This document shows, piece by piece, positions 17,114 to 25,910 of a stretch of 64,000 nt of DNA. The stretch lies in contig CAMYZE010000001.1 in NCBI GenBank assembly GCA_947303805.1, positions 362,512-426,511 of the forward strand, in the 5' to 3' direction. Position 1 is the first letter of the stretch. The number at the start of each line of letters is the position of its first letter. The translations under genes and the position numbers were made by a program. This DNA comes from an uncultured Clostridia bacterium (GTDB lineage Bacteria; Bacillota; Clostridia; Lachnospirales; Lachnospiraceae). The notes beneath the pieces are model-generated. The model was not told the DNA's origin, made no database searches, and saw nothing but the letters and a program-made list of their open reading frames with translations.

Positions 17114-17428
17114 ATGGGTAAAAAGTCAGTGGTAATAATGCCAGATACTATGAAAATACTTAGTATTTTGGGTGAGCAACTTCAATTTGCAAGACTTCGA
17201 AGAGGCTTGTCTATTAAGCTTGTGTCTGAAAGGGCAGGGATAAGCCGTGCTACTTTGTGGCAAGTTGAAAAGGGCTCGCCAAATGTTGCTATGGGTATAT
17301 ATGCAGCAGTTCTTCATGCTTTAAATGGCATGGACAAGGATCTGCTTTTAGTTGCTAAAGATGATGAGTTGGGGCGGACACTTCAAGATTTAAAACTTAA
17401 GAGGAGAACTAGAAGAGCAAAAAAATAG
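17114..17428 (+). CDS. XRE/HipB-like helix-turn-helix regulator
   Basis: The 104-residue protein has a Cro/C1-type HTH (about residues 20-75; GEQLQFARLRRGLSIKLVSE, then AGISRATLWQVEKG). The overall form resembles HipB-type antitoxin regulators, but no HipA kinase gene is next to it; a sirtuin gene follows 25 nt downstream. The C-terminus is very basic (RRTRRAKK). It likely represses its own promoter. Function beyond DNA binding is inferred. Confidence 0.75.
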   Translation: MGKKSVVIMPDTMKILSILGEQLQFARLRRGLSIKLVSERAGISRATLWQVEKGSPNVAMGIYAAVLHALNGMDKDLLLVAKDDELGRTLQDLKLKRRTRRAKK

Positions 17429-17453
17429 AGAAACAAATTGTTAAGGGTAAGTT

Positions 17454-18182
17454 ATGAAATCAAACATCGACGAAGTTGTAAAAATAATTAAAGAGTCGGA
17501 CAACATTGTATTTTTTGGTGGAGCAGGAGTGTCTACTGAGTCGGGGATTCCTGATTTCCGTTCGGTTGATGGACTTTATAATCAGAAGTACAAGTTCCCA
17601 CCAGAAGTAATCTTAAGTCATACTTTTTTCATGCAAAATCCAGCAGAGTTTTATCGTTTCTATAAAGACAAATGTCTTGAGCCAATGCTTAAGGCTGAAC
17701 CAAATGCTGTGCACCTTGCACTTGCAAAACTTGAGAAGGAAGGGAAACTAAAAGCGATAGTCACTCAAAATATTGATGACCTTCATCATAGAGCTGGAAA
17801 TAAAAATATCTATGAGTTGCACGGAACTTCATTTAAAAATCATTGTATGGAATGTGGAAAGAGCTATACTATAGAAGATATTTTGAAAGCCGATGGAGTG
17901 CCACATTGTACTTGCGGCGGCATAATAAAACCTGATGTAGTTTTGTATGAAGAGGGGCTTGACCAAAATACTATTGCAAAAAGTATAGATGCAATAAGTA
18001 AAGCTGATGTACTTATAATTTCAGGAACTACACTCGTGGTACAACCTGCTGCTTCGTTTATAAATTATTATCGTGGCAATAAAATGATTCTAATAAATCT
18101 TTCCGAAGTGCCAAATGAAGATAGGATAGACTATGTGGTTCACTGTAAAGCAGGGGAAGTGTTTAGCAAGATTTTAATTTAG
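17454..18182 (+). CDS. cobB: Sir2-family NAD-dependent protein deacylase
   Basis: This 242-residue sirtuin has GGAGVSTESGIPDFRS (NAD binding, about residue 22), TQNIDDLHHRAG, ELHGT with the catalytic His, and four Cys for the structural zinc (CMEC near residue 133 and CTC near residue 154). It removes acetyl or acyl groups from lysines using NAD. It sits between an HTH regulator and a membrane protein with two acetyltransferase domains, which suggests a local acetylation/deacetylation module. Confidence 0.92.
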   Translation: MKSNIDEVVKIIKESDNIVFFGGAGVSTESGIPDFRSVDGLYNQKYKFPPEVILSHTFFMQNPAEFYRFYKDKCLEPMLKAEPNAVHLALAKLEKEGKLKAIVTQNIDDLHHRAGNKNIYELHGTSFKNHCMECGKSYTIEDILKADGVPHCTCGGIIKPDVVLYEEGLDQNTIAKSIDAISKADVLIISGTTLVVQPAASFINYYRGNKMILINLSEVPNEDRIDYVVHCKAGEVFSKILI

Positions 18183-18249
18183 ATATAAGTAAGTTGCTTA
18201 TTTGTGCAAAAATGAATTGTGCATTTATGAGATGTTTTTGGAGGTTTTT

Positions 18250-19899
18250 ATGAATAATATTGAAACAATAATTGCATTAATATCTGCTATAATAGCTGTT
18301 ATGTCAGTTGTTTTTTCAGTAATATTATCACTTAGTGATAGAGGGAAAGATGATTATTTAGCAATTGATGAACAATATAAAGATATATTAAAAGAAGGAA
18401 TGAAAAATCCTTCTTTACGGGACCCAAAGATGTGTTGTAAATATGATAGTTATAAAGAAACGGACAGAGAGTTTTATTTGAAATATAACACATATGCCTA
18501 TATTGTTTGGAACTTTTTAGAGACTATATTTGATTTTTCACACGACAAAAAAGAAAAGCATCGTAGGCTTTATGAAATTTTTCTCCCTGCAATAATTCAA
18601 GAGAATAAATTGCATTATCATTGGTTCAGATTAAACAATTATTTGTTTGAAGCAAGCTTTCAAGACTTTGTGTTCAACGTAGTTAATCGATTAGAAATTA
18701 ATGAATGTAATCTTGCTGAATTTAAAACCGTATATGATATGATGCTTAAGGAATTTCCGCCTGAAGAAGTTAAGAATAGAAAGCAAATGATTTCGCTTCT
18801 AGTTCATGGAAAGTATAAGGCATATTTAGCTAGACTCAAAAATAGAATTGCTGGTGATAACACTTTTGTTGGTTATGCATTAGGATATCTTGATAACGAT
18901 TGCAATGCTTTTTTCTTAGATTATATTCAAATTAGTTCAGATTTTCAAAATTGTGGATTTGGTAGCCAATTCCTGCATTTATTACAAGAGAATGTTGTAA
19001 AGGGGGAAAATCCTATCGGTATTTTGTTTGAAATAGAGAAACCAGATGATGGTGGAACTGGCACTAAGAGCAAAAGATTGAAATTTTATATGAGCAATGG
19101 TGCACATAAATTAAACTTTGATTATTATCTTCCAGTGCCAGTGGAGCAGGGTACAAAATATCCTTTAGACCTTATGTTTATTCCAAAACAAAATGTTGAA
19201 AAAGTATCAAAAGAAACATTAAAGGATCTTATTATACAGGCTGAGACAACTATACATAGTGATTATCCACATACTAAAGATGTAATTGCATCATACATTG
19301 ATTCTGTGCCTGATTTTGAAAAAAACTCTAATATTCATGTGATCAAAGGAAGTAAGGTTGATTTAGACTATGTGTATGATTTTTTAGACGAGCATTTTGA
19401 TAGTTCTTTTATAATACCGAAAAGTGTATTTGAAAAAAGGATAAGTGAGAGTGGCTACGAATTGGTATTAGCAAAGAATAATTATAATGTGCTTGTGGGA
19501 TATGCATTTGTTTATCGCTCTAAAGATAAAAAATTTTTATATCTAGATTATTTTGCAATACTGCCATTTTTTAGGCAACAAGGATATGGGACTCTGTTTT
19601 TAAATGAATTATTAAAGAATGGAAATAGGATAGCAGAATACGGAATATTTTCTGAGGTGCCTTGCATAATAGAGCCTTATGTTGAAAAACTTATAAAAAA
19701 ATGCGGAGGAAAATTATATGATATAAAGTATTCGCTCCCAGTTGGAAAAAGCAAAGTGGAATTGAGGTCGGTTGTCTACCCAAAACCAAATTTTGAAGAA
19801 CTAAATAGTAATGATATTAAAGATATATATAAAGAAGTTTTATTAAATCTGCATGGTGATACTATTAATGAAAATAATTTAAAGGATTGTATATCTTAA
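18250..19899 (+). CDS. Membrane-anchored tandem GNAT acetyltransferase
   Basis: ATG 18250 is preferred because GGAGG lies 5 nt upstream; the frame extends further upstream without a good site. The 549-residue protein starts with a membrane helix (about residues 5-28), then a region of about 130 residues seen in membrane-linked signalling proteins. Two GNAT halves follow. Their acetyl-CoA loops are QISSDFQNCGFGSQFL (about residue 235) and AILPFFRQQGYGTLFL (about residue 440). The first loop is a weaker match to the Q/R-x-x-G-x-G/A pattern. The target is unknown, but the neighbouring sirtuin is a possible opposing enzyme. Confidence 0.65.
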   Translation: MNNIETIIALISAIIAVMSVVFSVILSLSDRGKDDYLAIDEQYKDILKEGMKNPSLRDPKMCCKYDSYKETDREFYLKYNTYAYIVWNFLETIFDFSHDKKEKHRRLYEIFLPAIIQENKLHYHWFRLNNYLFEASFQDFVFNVVNRLEINECNLAEFKTVYDMMLKEFPPEEVKNRKQMISLLVHGKYKAYLARLKNRIAGDNTFVGYALGYLDNDCNAFFLDYIQISSDFQNCGFGSQFLHLLQENVVKGENPIGILFEIEKPDDGGTGTKSKRLKFYMSNGAHKLNFDYYLPVPVEQGTKYPLDLMFIPKQNVEKVSKETLKDLIIQAETTIHSDYPHTKDVIASYIDSVPDFEKNSNIHVIKGSKVDLDYVYDFLDEHFDSSFIIPKSVFEKRISESGYELVLAKNNYNVLVGYAFVYRSKDKKFLYLDYFAILPFFRQQGYGTLFLNELLKNGNRIAEYGIFSEVPCIIEPYVEKLIKKCGGKLYDIKYSLPVGKSKVELRSVVYPKPNFEELNSNDIKDIYKEVLLNLHGDTINENNLKDCIS

Positions 19900-19947
19900 A
19901 GTGGAAAACAGCTCACAAAACTTAATAAAAACACGTATTTTATATCG

Positions 19948-19976
19948 TTGAAAAGCCCCTATAAATGTGATAAAAT
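19948..19976 (+). promoter_or_regulatory. Promoter of nifJ
   Basis: TTGAAA (19948-19953), a 17-nt spacer and TAAAAT (19971-19976) lie about 57 nt upstream of the nifJ start. GAGAGGG is the ribosome-binding site. Confidence 0.65.
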
Positions 19977-20032
19977 GTATGCACACGACATTTGCAGTAA
20001 ATAAAATATAAATAAATAGAGAGGGCAAGTTC

Positions 20033-23000
20033 ATGGCTAAAAAATTAGTTAAAAGAAAAATGAAGACTATGGATGGAAATGAGGCAGCTGCCCATGCATC
20101 GTATGCTTATACTGAAGTAGCAGCCATTTATCCTATCACACCATCATCAGTTATGGCAGAACACACTGATGAGTGGGCAACTGAGGGTAGAAAAAATATT
20201 TTTGGAGAGACAGTGCAGGTTAAGGAAATGCAATCTGAAGCTGGCGCCGCTGGTGCAGTTCATGGTTCGCTTGCAGCAGGTGCTCTCACAACTACTTATA
20301 CAGCATCACAAGGATTACTTCTTATGATACCAAACCTTTATAAGATTGCTGGTGAAGGTCTTCCAGGTGTATTCAATGTATCAGCAAGAGCAGTTGCTAC
20401 ACATGCACTTTCAATTTTTGGAGACCATAGTGATGTGTATGCATGCCGTCAAACTGGTGTGTGCATGCTTGCATCAGGTTCAGTTCAAGAGGTAATGGAT
20501 TTAACTCCAGTAGCACATCTTTCTGCTATTAAAGGAAAGATACCATTTATTAATTTCTTTGATGGATTTAGAACATCACATGAGATTCAAAAAGTAGAGA
20601 CCTGGGATTATAAAGATTTAAAAGGACTTCTCGACAATAAAGCATTAAAAGATTTTAGAGATAATGCGATGAACCCAAATCATCCAAATCAAAGAGGTTC
20701 TGCACAAAACCCAGATATATTCTTCCAAGCAAGAGAGGCAAGCAATACTAATTACAATAAGATGCCAAAAATTGTAGAAGAGTATATGAATGCTATAAAC
20801 AGCATGATAGGAACAAACTATAAACTCTTTAGTTACTATGGAGATAAAACAGCAAATCATGTAATCGTTGCTATGGGGTCAGTTTGCCAAACTATAGAAG
20901 AATACATTGATTTCATGAATAAAAAGAAAAAAGCAAAAATTGGTCTTGTAGAAGTTCATCTCTATAGACCATTCTCAAAAGAGCATTTATTAAAAGCACT
21001 TCCATCAACAGTTAAGACAATCTCAGTTCTTGATAGAACTAAGGAGCCAGGTGCATTTGGAGAGCCACTTTACTTAGATGTTGTAGCTGCGCTTAAGGGG
21101 ACTAAGTTTGAGAAATGCAAAATCCTTGGTGGAAGATATGGTCTTGGATCAAAGAACACTACACCAGAACAAGTTGCAGCAGTTTATGCAAATAAGACAT
21201 TAAATGGTTTCACTATTGGTATAAAAGATGATGTAACTAAACTCTCTCTCAAAGAAGGCGCAGCATTTGATTCAACTCCAGAAGGAACTACTTGCTGTAA
21301 GTTCTGGGGACTTGGGAGCGATGGAACAGTTGGTGCAAATAAGAACTCAATAAAGATTATCGGCGACAATACTGATATGTATGTGCAAGCATATTTTGAC
21401 TATGATTCAAAGAAGTCAGGCGGTGTAACAACATCACACCTTAGATTTGGCAAGAAACCTATTAAGTCAACTTATCTTATCTCTAAGGCAAATTTTGTAG
21501 CTTGCCACAAGTCATCTTATCTTGAGCACTACAATATGGTAGAAGATTTGGTTGATGGTGGAACATTCCTTCTTAATTGTGACTGGGATCAAAAAGCAAT
21601 TGAGAAACATTTACCAGACCATGTAAAAAAGTATATCGCAACTCACAAAATTAATTTTTATGTTATAGATGGTGTAAAGATAGGTATAGAGACTGGCATG
21701 GGTCCAACTCGTATTAATACTATACTTCAATCTGCATTCTTTAAGCTTGCAAATATTATTCCTGAGAAAAAAGCAATTGAATATATGAAGGCAGCTGCAA
21801 AAGCAACTTATGGAAGAAAAGGTGAAGATGTAGTTAAGAAGAACTGTGATGCAATTGATGCAGGTGCTACAGGAATGGTTAAGATAGAAGTTCCTGCTTC
21901 TTGGAAAACTATAAAGGTAAAAGCGATTAAAGAAAGCGCATCAAAAGGACCAAAAGATGTAGTTAAGTTTGTAGATTTAATTCAAAAGCAAGTCAATAAT
22001 AAAAATGGAGACAATCTTCCTGTATCAGCATTTAAAGATTATGTATATGGAAATACTCCATCAGGAACATCTGCATATGAGAAGAGAGGCATAGCGGTAA
22101 AGGTACCTACTTGGCATAAGGACAATTGTATACAATGTAATTTCTGTTCACTTGTATGTCCACACGCAGCAATTCGTCCAGTAGCGCTTAATGCAAAAGA
22201 AGCTAAGGATATACCAAAGGGAATGAATGTAAAAGACTTAAACGGTATGGAAGGATATAAGTTCACTATAGTTACAAGTGTTCTTGACTGTACAGGCTGT
22301 GGTGTGTGTGCAGACACTTGCCCAGGTATGAGAGGAGAAAAAGCTCTTATCATGAAAGATCTTGAGCAGGCCATGGATGAGCAAAAGTACTTTGACTATG
22401 CAGCACAATTTGATGCTAAGGAAGATGTGGTTGAGCATTTCGGTGAGCAGACAGTTAAGGGCTCACAATTTAAGAAGCCATACCTTGAGTTCTCAGGAGC
22501 TTGCGCTGGTTGCGGAGAGACTCCTTATGCAAAACTTGTAACTCAACTCTTCGGTGATAGAATGTATATAGCAAATGCAACAGGTTGCTCATCAATCTGG
22601 GGCAACTCATCTCCATCAACTCCTTACACAAAGGATAGTAAAGGTAGAGGACCAGCTTGGAATAACTCTCTTTTTGAAGATAATGCAGAGTTTGGTTATG
22701 GAATGTTCCTTGCACAAAAAGCAATTCGAGGCGCACTTCTTAAGAAGGCAGAAGAGCTCATGCTTGAGTCAAGTGGAGCACTTAAAGATGCACTTAAAGA
22801 ATATTTAGATACAAAAGATTCATCAAAAGATAATGGAAAGGCAACAGACAAGTTAATTCCACTTCTTGAGAAATCATCAAATGCTCTTGCAAAAGAAATG
22901 CTTGCTAAGAAAGATTACCTCGCTAAGAAGAGTCAGTGGATCTTCGGCGGAGATGGTTGGGGATACGACATCGGATTTGGTGGAGTGGACCATGTGCTTG

Positions 23001-23593
23001 CATCAAATGAAGATGTAAATATTATGATATTTGACACAGAGGTTTACTCAAATACTGGTGGACAGTCATCAAAGGCAACTCCAACTGGTGCAGTTGCACA
23101 ATTTGCAGCAGGAGGAAAAGATGTTAAAAAGAAAGACATCGCATCAATTGCAATGTCATATGGATATGTATATGTAGCTCAGATTTGTATGGGTGCTGAT
23201 AGAAATCAAGCAGTTAAAGCAATTAAGGAAGCTGAAAATTACAATGGACCATCACTCATCATAGCATATGCACCATGTATAAACCACGGAATTAAGAAAG
23301 GAATGGGTAAGGCTGAGGTAGAAGAAAAGCTTGCAGTTGAGTGTGGATACTGGAATAACTTTAGATTCCGTCCAAATGCAACTGGTGAAGAGAAGAAGTT
23401 CTGTCTCGATAGCCAAGAACCAAACTTCGATAAATACCAAGAGTTCCTTGATGGAGAAGTTCGTTACTCATCACTTGCACTTAAGGATAAAGAGAAGGCA
23501 CTTAGACTCTTTGAAAAGAATCAAAATGAAGCAAAGGCGAGGTACACTTACTTAAAAGCACTCGGAAATCTCTACGCAACCCCAGTGCAATAA
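20033..23593 (+). CDS. nifJ: Pyruvate:ferredoxin (flavodoxin) oxidoreductase
   Basis: The 1186-residue single-chain enzyme has all domains in the usual order. It starts with IYPITPSSVMAEH (pyruvate/TPP domain I), then two 4Fe-4S clusters (CIQCNFCSLVCPHA near residue 699 and CTGCGVCADTCPG near residue 756), CAGCGETPY near residue 824, and a TPP-binding GDGWGYDIGFGG near residue 973. It oxidises pyruvate to acetyl-CoA and CO2 and reduces ferredoxin, the central step of anaerobic fermentation. The codon use is more GC-rich than in its neighbours, as expected for high expression. It is a monocistron between its own promoter and terminator. Confidence 0.98.
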   Translation: MAKKLVKRKMKTMDGNEAAAHASYAYTEVAAIYPITPSSVMAEHTDEWATEGRKNIFGETVQVKEMQSEAGAAGAVHGSLAAGALTTTYTASQGLLLMIPNLYKIAGEGLPGVFNVSARAVATHALSIFGDHSDVYACRQTGVCMLASGSVQEVMDLTPVAHLSAIKGKIPFINFFDGFRTSHEIQKVETWDYKDLKGLLDNKALKDFRDNAMNPNHPNQRGSAQNPDIFFQAREASNTNYNKMPKIVEEYMNAINSMIGTNYKLFSYYGDKTANHVIVAMGSVCQTIEEYIDFMNKKKKAKIGLVEVHLYRPFSKEHLLKALPSTVKTISVLDRTKEPGAFGEPLYLDVVAALKGTKFEKCKILGGRYGLGSKNTTPEQVAAVYANKTLNGFTIGIKDDVTKLSLKEGAAFDSTPEGTTCCKFWGLGSDGTVGANKNSIKIIGDNTDMYVQAYFDYDSKKSGGVTTSHLRFGKKPIKSTYLISKANFVACHKSSYLEHYNMVEDLVDGGTFLLNCDWDQKAIEKHLPDHVKKYIATHKINFYVIDGVKIGIETGMGPTRINTILQSAFFKLANIIPEKKAIEYMKAAAKATYGRKGEDVVKKNCDAIDAGATGMVKIEVPASWKTIKVKAIKESASKGPKDVVKFVDLIQKQVNNKNGDNLPVSAFKDYVYGNTPSGTSAYEKRGIAVKVPTWHKDNCIQCNFCSLVCPHAAIRPVALNAKEAKDIPKGMNVKDLNGMEGYKFTIVTSVLDCTGCGVCADTCPGMRGEKALIMKDLEQAMDEQKYFDYAAQFDAKEDVVEHFGEQTVKGSQFKKPYLEFSGACAGCGETPYAKLVTQLFGDRMYIANATGCSSIWGNSSPSTPYTKDSKGRGPAWNNSLFEDNAEFGYGMFLAQKAIRGALLKKAEELMLESSGALKDALKEYLDTKDSSKDNGKATDKLIPLLEKSSNALAKEMLAKKDYLAKKSQWIFGGDGWGYDIGFGGVDHVLASNEDVNIMIFDTEVYSNTGGQSSKATPTGAVAQFAAGGKDVKKKDIASIAMSYGYVYVAQICMGADRNQAVKAIKEAENYNGPSLIIAYAPCINHGIKKGMGKAEVEEKLAVECGYWNNFRFRPNATGEEKKFCLDSQEPNFDKYQEFLDGEVRYSSLALKDKEKALRLFEKNQNEAKARYTYLKALGNLYATPVQ

Positions 23594-23602
23594 AATTTAA
23601 AT

Positions 23603-23629
23603 GTAGGGGCGGTTTTGACCGCCCTTTTT
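23603..23629 (+). terminator. nifJ terminator, also a GTAGGGGC-type palindrome
   Basis: GTAGGGGCGG then TTTTGA then CCGCCC forms a 7-bp GC stem followed by a T-run. It works as a terminator and shares the GTAGGGGC head of the palindromic element family in this window, without the internal GA/GA mismatch. Confidence 0.85.
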
Positions 23630-23647
23630 AAGTTATAAACATTATGT

Positions 23648-23653
23648 TATAAT
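23648..23653 (+). promoter_or_regulatory. -10 box of the 23660 HAD gene
   Basis: TATAAT ends 6 nt before ATG 23660, so transcription would start at the start codon. No Shine-Dalgarno sequence is present and the -35 region is weak. Confidence 0.45.
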
Positions 23654-23659
23654 ATTTAT

Positions 23660-24340
23660 ATGGATGGTAAGATTATTAAAGCAGTCCTATTTGACTTAGA
23701 TGGAACTATTATAGATACTGAAAAGTATTATCGTTTGTATTGGCCAAAAGCATTTGCAAAATTTGGCTATACGATAACGGATGAGCAAGGTCTCGGCATG
23801 AGATCTCTTGGAAGCCCCTACGTGGAAGAATATGCAGAAAAATTATTCGGAAAAAAGATTGATTTGACCGAGATAAAAAAATATGCTAGAAGCTGTGTGG
23901 ATGAAAGCGTTGTTAAGAATGGACTAGAGTTGAAAGATGGAGTTATAGAATGTCTCAGCTTTCTAAAAAATAAAAATGTAAAAATAGCGATTGTCACAGC
24001 AACTGCAATTGAGAGAACTGAGAAATATATAAAAGATGCAAATATAGAAATGTACTTTAATGACATAATAAGTGCAAAAAATGTGCCACATGGGAAACCT
24101 GCTCCTGATGTATATCTCACAGCATGTGAAAAATTGAGAATTGAACCTAAAGAAACGATAGCAGTTGAAGATTCCCCAAATGGTGTGATGAGTGCGAGCC
24201 GTGCGGGTTGCAATGTGGTGATGGTGCCAGACCAAACTGAGCCAGATGAGGAACTTATTAAGTGCCTATTTGGAAATATTAAGTCGCTGAGAGAATTTGA
24301 AAATTTAGTTAATGAAAAAGGAATAGTTTTTAGTAGATGA
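23660..24340 (+). CDS. HAD hydrolase, beta-phosphoglucomutase/phosphatase-like
   Basis: This 226-residue protein has VLFDLDGTIIDTE, IVTATAIERTE, a Lys in PHGKPAPDVY, and EDSPNGVMSA, all in HAD order, with an alpha-helical cap between motifs I and II as in the beta-phosphoglucomutase group. The substrate is likely a sugar phosphate or other small phosphoester. The start codon lies 6 nt after a perfect -10 box with no ribosome-binding site, so the mRNA is probably leaderless. The 3' flank carries three clustered palindromes. Confidence 0.85.
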   Translation: MDGKIIKAVLFDLDGTIIDTEKYYRLYWPKAFAKFGYTITDEQGLGMRSLGSPYVEEYAEKLFGKKIDLTEIKKYARSCVDESVVKNGLELKDGVIECLSFLKNKNVKIAIVTATAIERTEKYIKDANIEMYFNDIISAKNVPHGKPAPDVYLTACEKLRIEPKETIAVEDSPNGVMSASRAGCNVVMVPDQTEPDEELIKCLFGNIKSLREFENLVNEKGIVFSR

Positions 24341-24343
24341 GTA

Positions 24344-24370
24344 GTAGGGGTGGATGATATCCGCCCCTAC
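24344..24370. repeat. GTAGGGG palindrome, copy B
   Basis: A 12-bp arm pair with one G-U mismatch flanks GAT; the ends are GTAGGGG and CCCCTAC. First of three copies in a row directly after the HAD gene. Confidence 0.75.
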
Positions 24371-24379
24371 GATTTTTTT

Positions 24380-24406
24380 GCGGGCTCGCAGTGCTCGCCC
24401 CTACGA
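24380..24406. repeat. GTAGGGGC palindrome, copy C
   Basis: The core on the minus strand is GGGC-GA-GC-ACT-GC-GA-GCCC, the GA/GA-mismatch subtype, with CTACGA on the + strand as the outer flank. Confidence 0.8.
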
Positions 24407-24431
24407 GGGATGACAGAGTGTCGTCCCCTAC
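24407..24431. repeat. GTAGGGG palindrome, copy D
   Basis: The stem GGGATGACA / TGTCGTCCC (one mismatch) has loop GAG, and ends in CCCCTAC. Divergent inner sequence but the same outer head. Confidence 0.65.
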
Positions 24432-24443
24432 AATTAAGTATCC

Positions 24444-24507
24444 TTTACAAAATAAGATAATTATGCTATATTAAAGTGACATAAATTTCACTTAGAAATG
24501 TCACTTA
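24444..24507 (+). promoter_or_regulatory. Promoter and repeated operator of the AlbA_2 regulator gene
   Basis: TTTACA (24444-24449), a 17-nt spacer and TATATT (24467-24472) make a good promoter. AAAGTGACAT (24473-24482) overlaps the predicted start, and AATGTCACTT (24497-24506) is its inverted partner 14 nt further on, with a half-match TTTCACTT between them. The same ATGTCACTT word is repeated three times inside the regulator's own coding region at 25631-25664. Confidence 0.65.
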
Positions 24508-24516
24508 GGAGGCACT

Positions 24517-25851
24517 ATGAATTTAGGTATAGAAAGTGAAACTTTAGAGTTTAAGAAAAGCACGAGCGAATTAAAAGAGGGATTGTGTTCTATATGCTCT
24601 ATATTGAATAAACATGGAGCTGGAACACTCTACTTTGGCGTAAATAGAAAAGGGGAAGTTATTGGTCAACAAATATCTGAAAAAACTTTAAGAGATATAT
24701 CAAAGTCAGTCGCCGAGTTCATTAAGCCAACTATAGTACCGACAATAGTAAAATTATTAGCAGATGATAAGCAATATGTTAAAGTAGACTTTTATGGTTT
24801 TGAAAAGCCATATTCGTATAATGGAAAATACTATATTAGATCAGCCGACGAGGATAGATTAATAAGTACAAGTAACTTAAAAAAAATATTAAGAAACGAG
24901 TTAGATAAAAATTCATGGGAAGTTGAATATACTAATACAAAAATAAATGCTGTAGATAAAAATGCTATTAAAATTCTTCATAAAGATGCAATTCAGAATA
25001 GACGATTGCCTAATGAAAAAATAAGTGATAAATCCTTTTTGAAAAAATTAAATCTAATAAATAATTCAGTGTTGAATAATGCGGGCAGAGTGCTATTTGC
25101 AAATGATAAGCCAGTAACATTAAAAATGGCTGTATTTGCTACTGATGAAAAACTAACATTTATCGAACAACAAATTATTAAAGACAACATATATAATTTA
25201 TTAGTAGAAGCAGAGAAGTTTATACTTAAAAATATACATTGGAAAGCGGAAATTATAGGTATGCAACGAGTGGAAACACCAGAAATACCTAAAGAAGTTA
25301 TTAGAGAGATTTTAGCAAATAGTTTTGTACATGCAGTGTATGTTAGTAATACGACACATGAAATAGATATACATCCTAATTTTATAACTATTTATAATCC
25401 AGGACAATTTGCAAGTTCGCATAAACCTGAAGAATATGTAAAAAAGAATATGCCATCAGTAGTAAGGAATCCATTAATTGCAAATACACTTTATTTAGGT
25501 AATATAATAGAACAGTTTGGCAGCGGACTTAAGAGAGTTGCATCTATAAGTAAAGATTCAGGTAATAAAATAAGTTTTGAAAATTTAAATGAAGGCTTTA
25601 GAGTTAAGATTACAAGAAAAAAAGACAAAAATGTCACTTTGAATGTCACTTTAGATGTCACTTTGAATGCTACAGAAATGTTAATATATAATTTGTTAAA
25701 AACTGATAATACCATGGCAAGAGAACAACTAGCAAAAAAAATTGGAAAGACTGTAAGAACTGTTCAAAGAGCATTGGGAACCTTAACTAATCAAGGCTAT
25801 ATATTAAGGAAGGGGTCAAAAAATAACTGTATTTGGGAAATTTTAAAGTGA
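24517..25851 (+). CDS. AlbA_2 / ATP-binding / winged-helix regulator
   Basis: This 444-residue protein starts with an AlbA_2 (Schlafen-like) domain (ESETLEFKKS ... GAGTLYFGVNRKGEVIG). A GHKL-type ATPase region follows (REILANSFVHAVY with the N-box N, then EQFGSGLKRV). It ends in a winged helix (about residues 385-440; MAREQLAKKIGKTVRTVQRAL). Such proteins are transcription regulators often found beside defence genes. A linker at about residues 371-384 consists of a 4-residue repeat NVTL/DVTL, encoded by a 12-bp DNA repeat that contains the same ATGTCACTT word as the promoter. It probably controls itself and the restriction genes downstream. Confidence 0.75.
   Translation: MNLGIESETLEFKKSTSELKEGLCSICSILNKHGAGTLYFGVNRKGEVIGQQISEKTLRDISKSVAEFIKPTIVPTIVKLLADDKQYVKVDFYGFEKPYSYNGKYYIRSADEDRLISTSNLKKILRNELDKNSWEVEYTNTKINAVDKNAIKILHKDAIQNRRLPNEKISDKSFLKKLNLINNSVLNNAGRVLFANDKPVTLKMAVFATDEKLTFIEQQIIKDNIYNLLVEAEKFILKNIHWKAEIIGMQRVETPEIPKEVIREILANSFVHAVYVSNTTHEIDIHPNFITIYNPGQFASSHKPEEYVKKNMPSVVRNPLIANTLYLGNIIEQFGSGLKRVASISKDSGNKISFENLNEGFRVKITRKKDKNVTLNVTLDVTLNATEMLIYNLLKTDNTMAREQLAKKIGKTVRTVQRALGTLTNQGYILRKGSKNNCIWEILK
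25631..25664 (+). repeat. 12-bp tandem repeat in the regulator linker
   Basis: ATGTCACTTT occurs at 25631-25640, 25643-25652 and 25655-25664, a period of 12 nt, with a decayed fourth unit after it. It encodes the NVTL/DVTL linker and matches the inverted words in the gene's own promoter. Confidence 0.8.
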
Positions 25852-25910
25852 TAATATTAAATATAAAATATTATAATTGAGTAAATTAATATTGTAGGAG
25901 TGTGTAAATA

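Noticed and set aside
22039..22808. Several open frames on both strands within nifJ
   Set aside because: Shadows of the nifJ reading frame, whose iron-sulfur and TPP motifs are continuous there.
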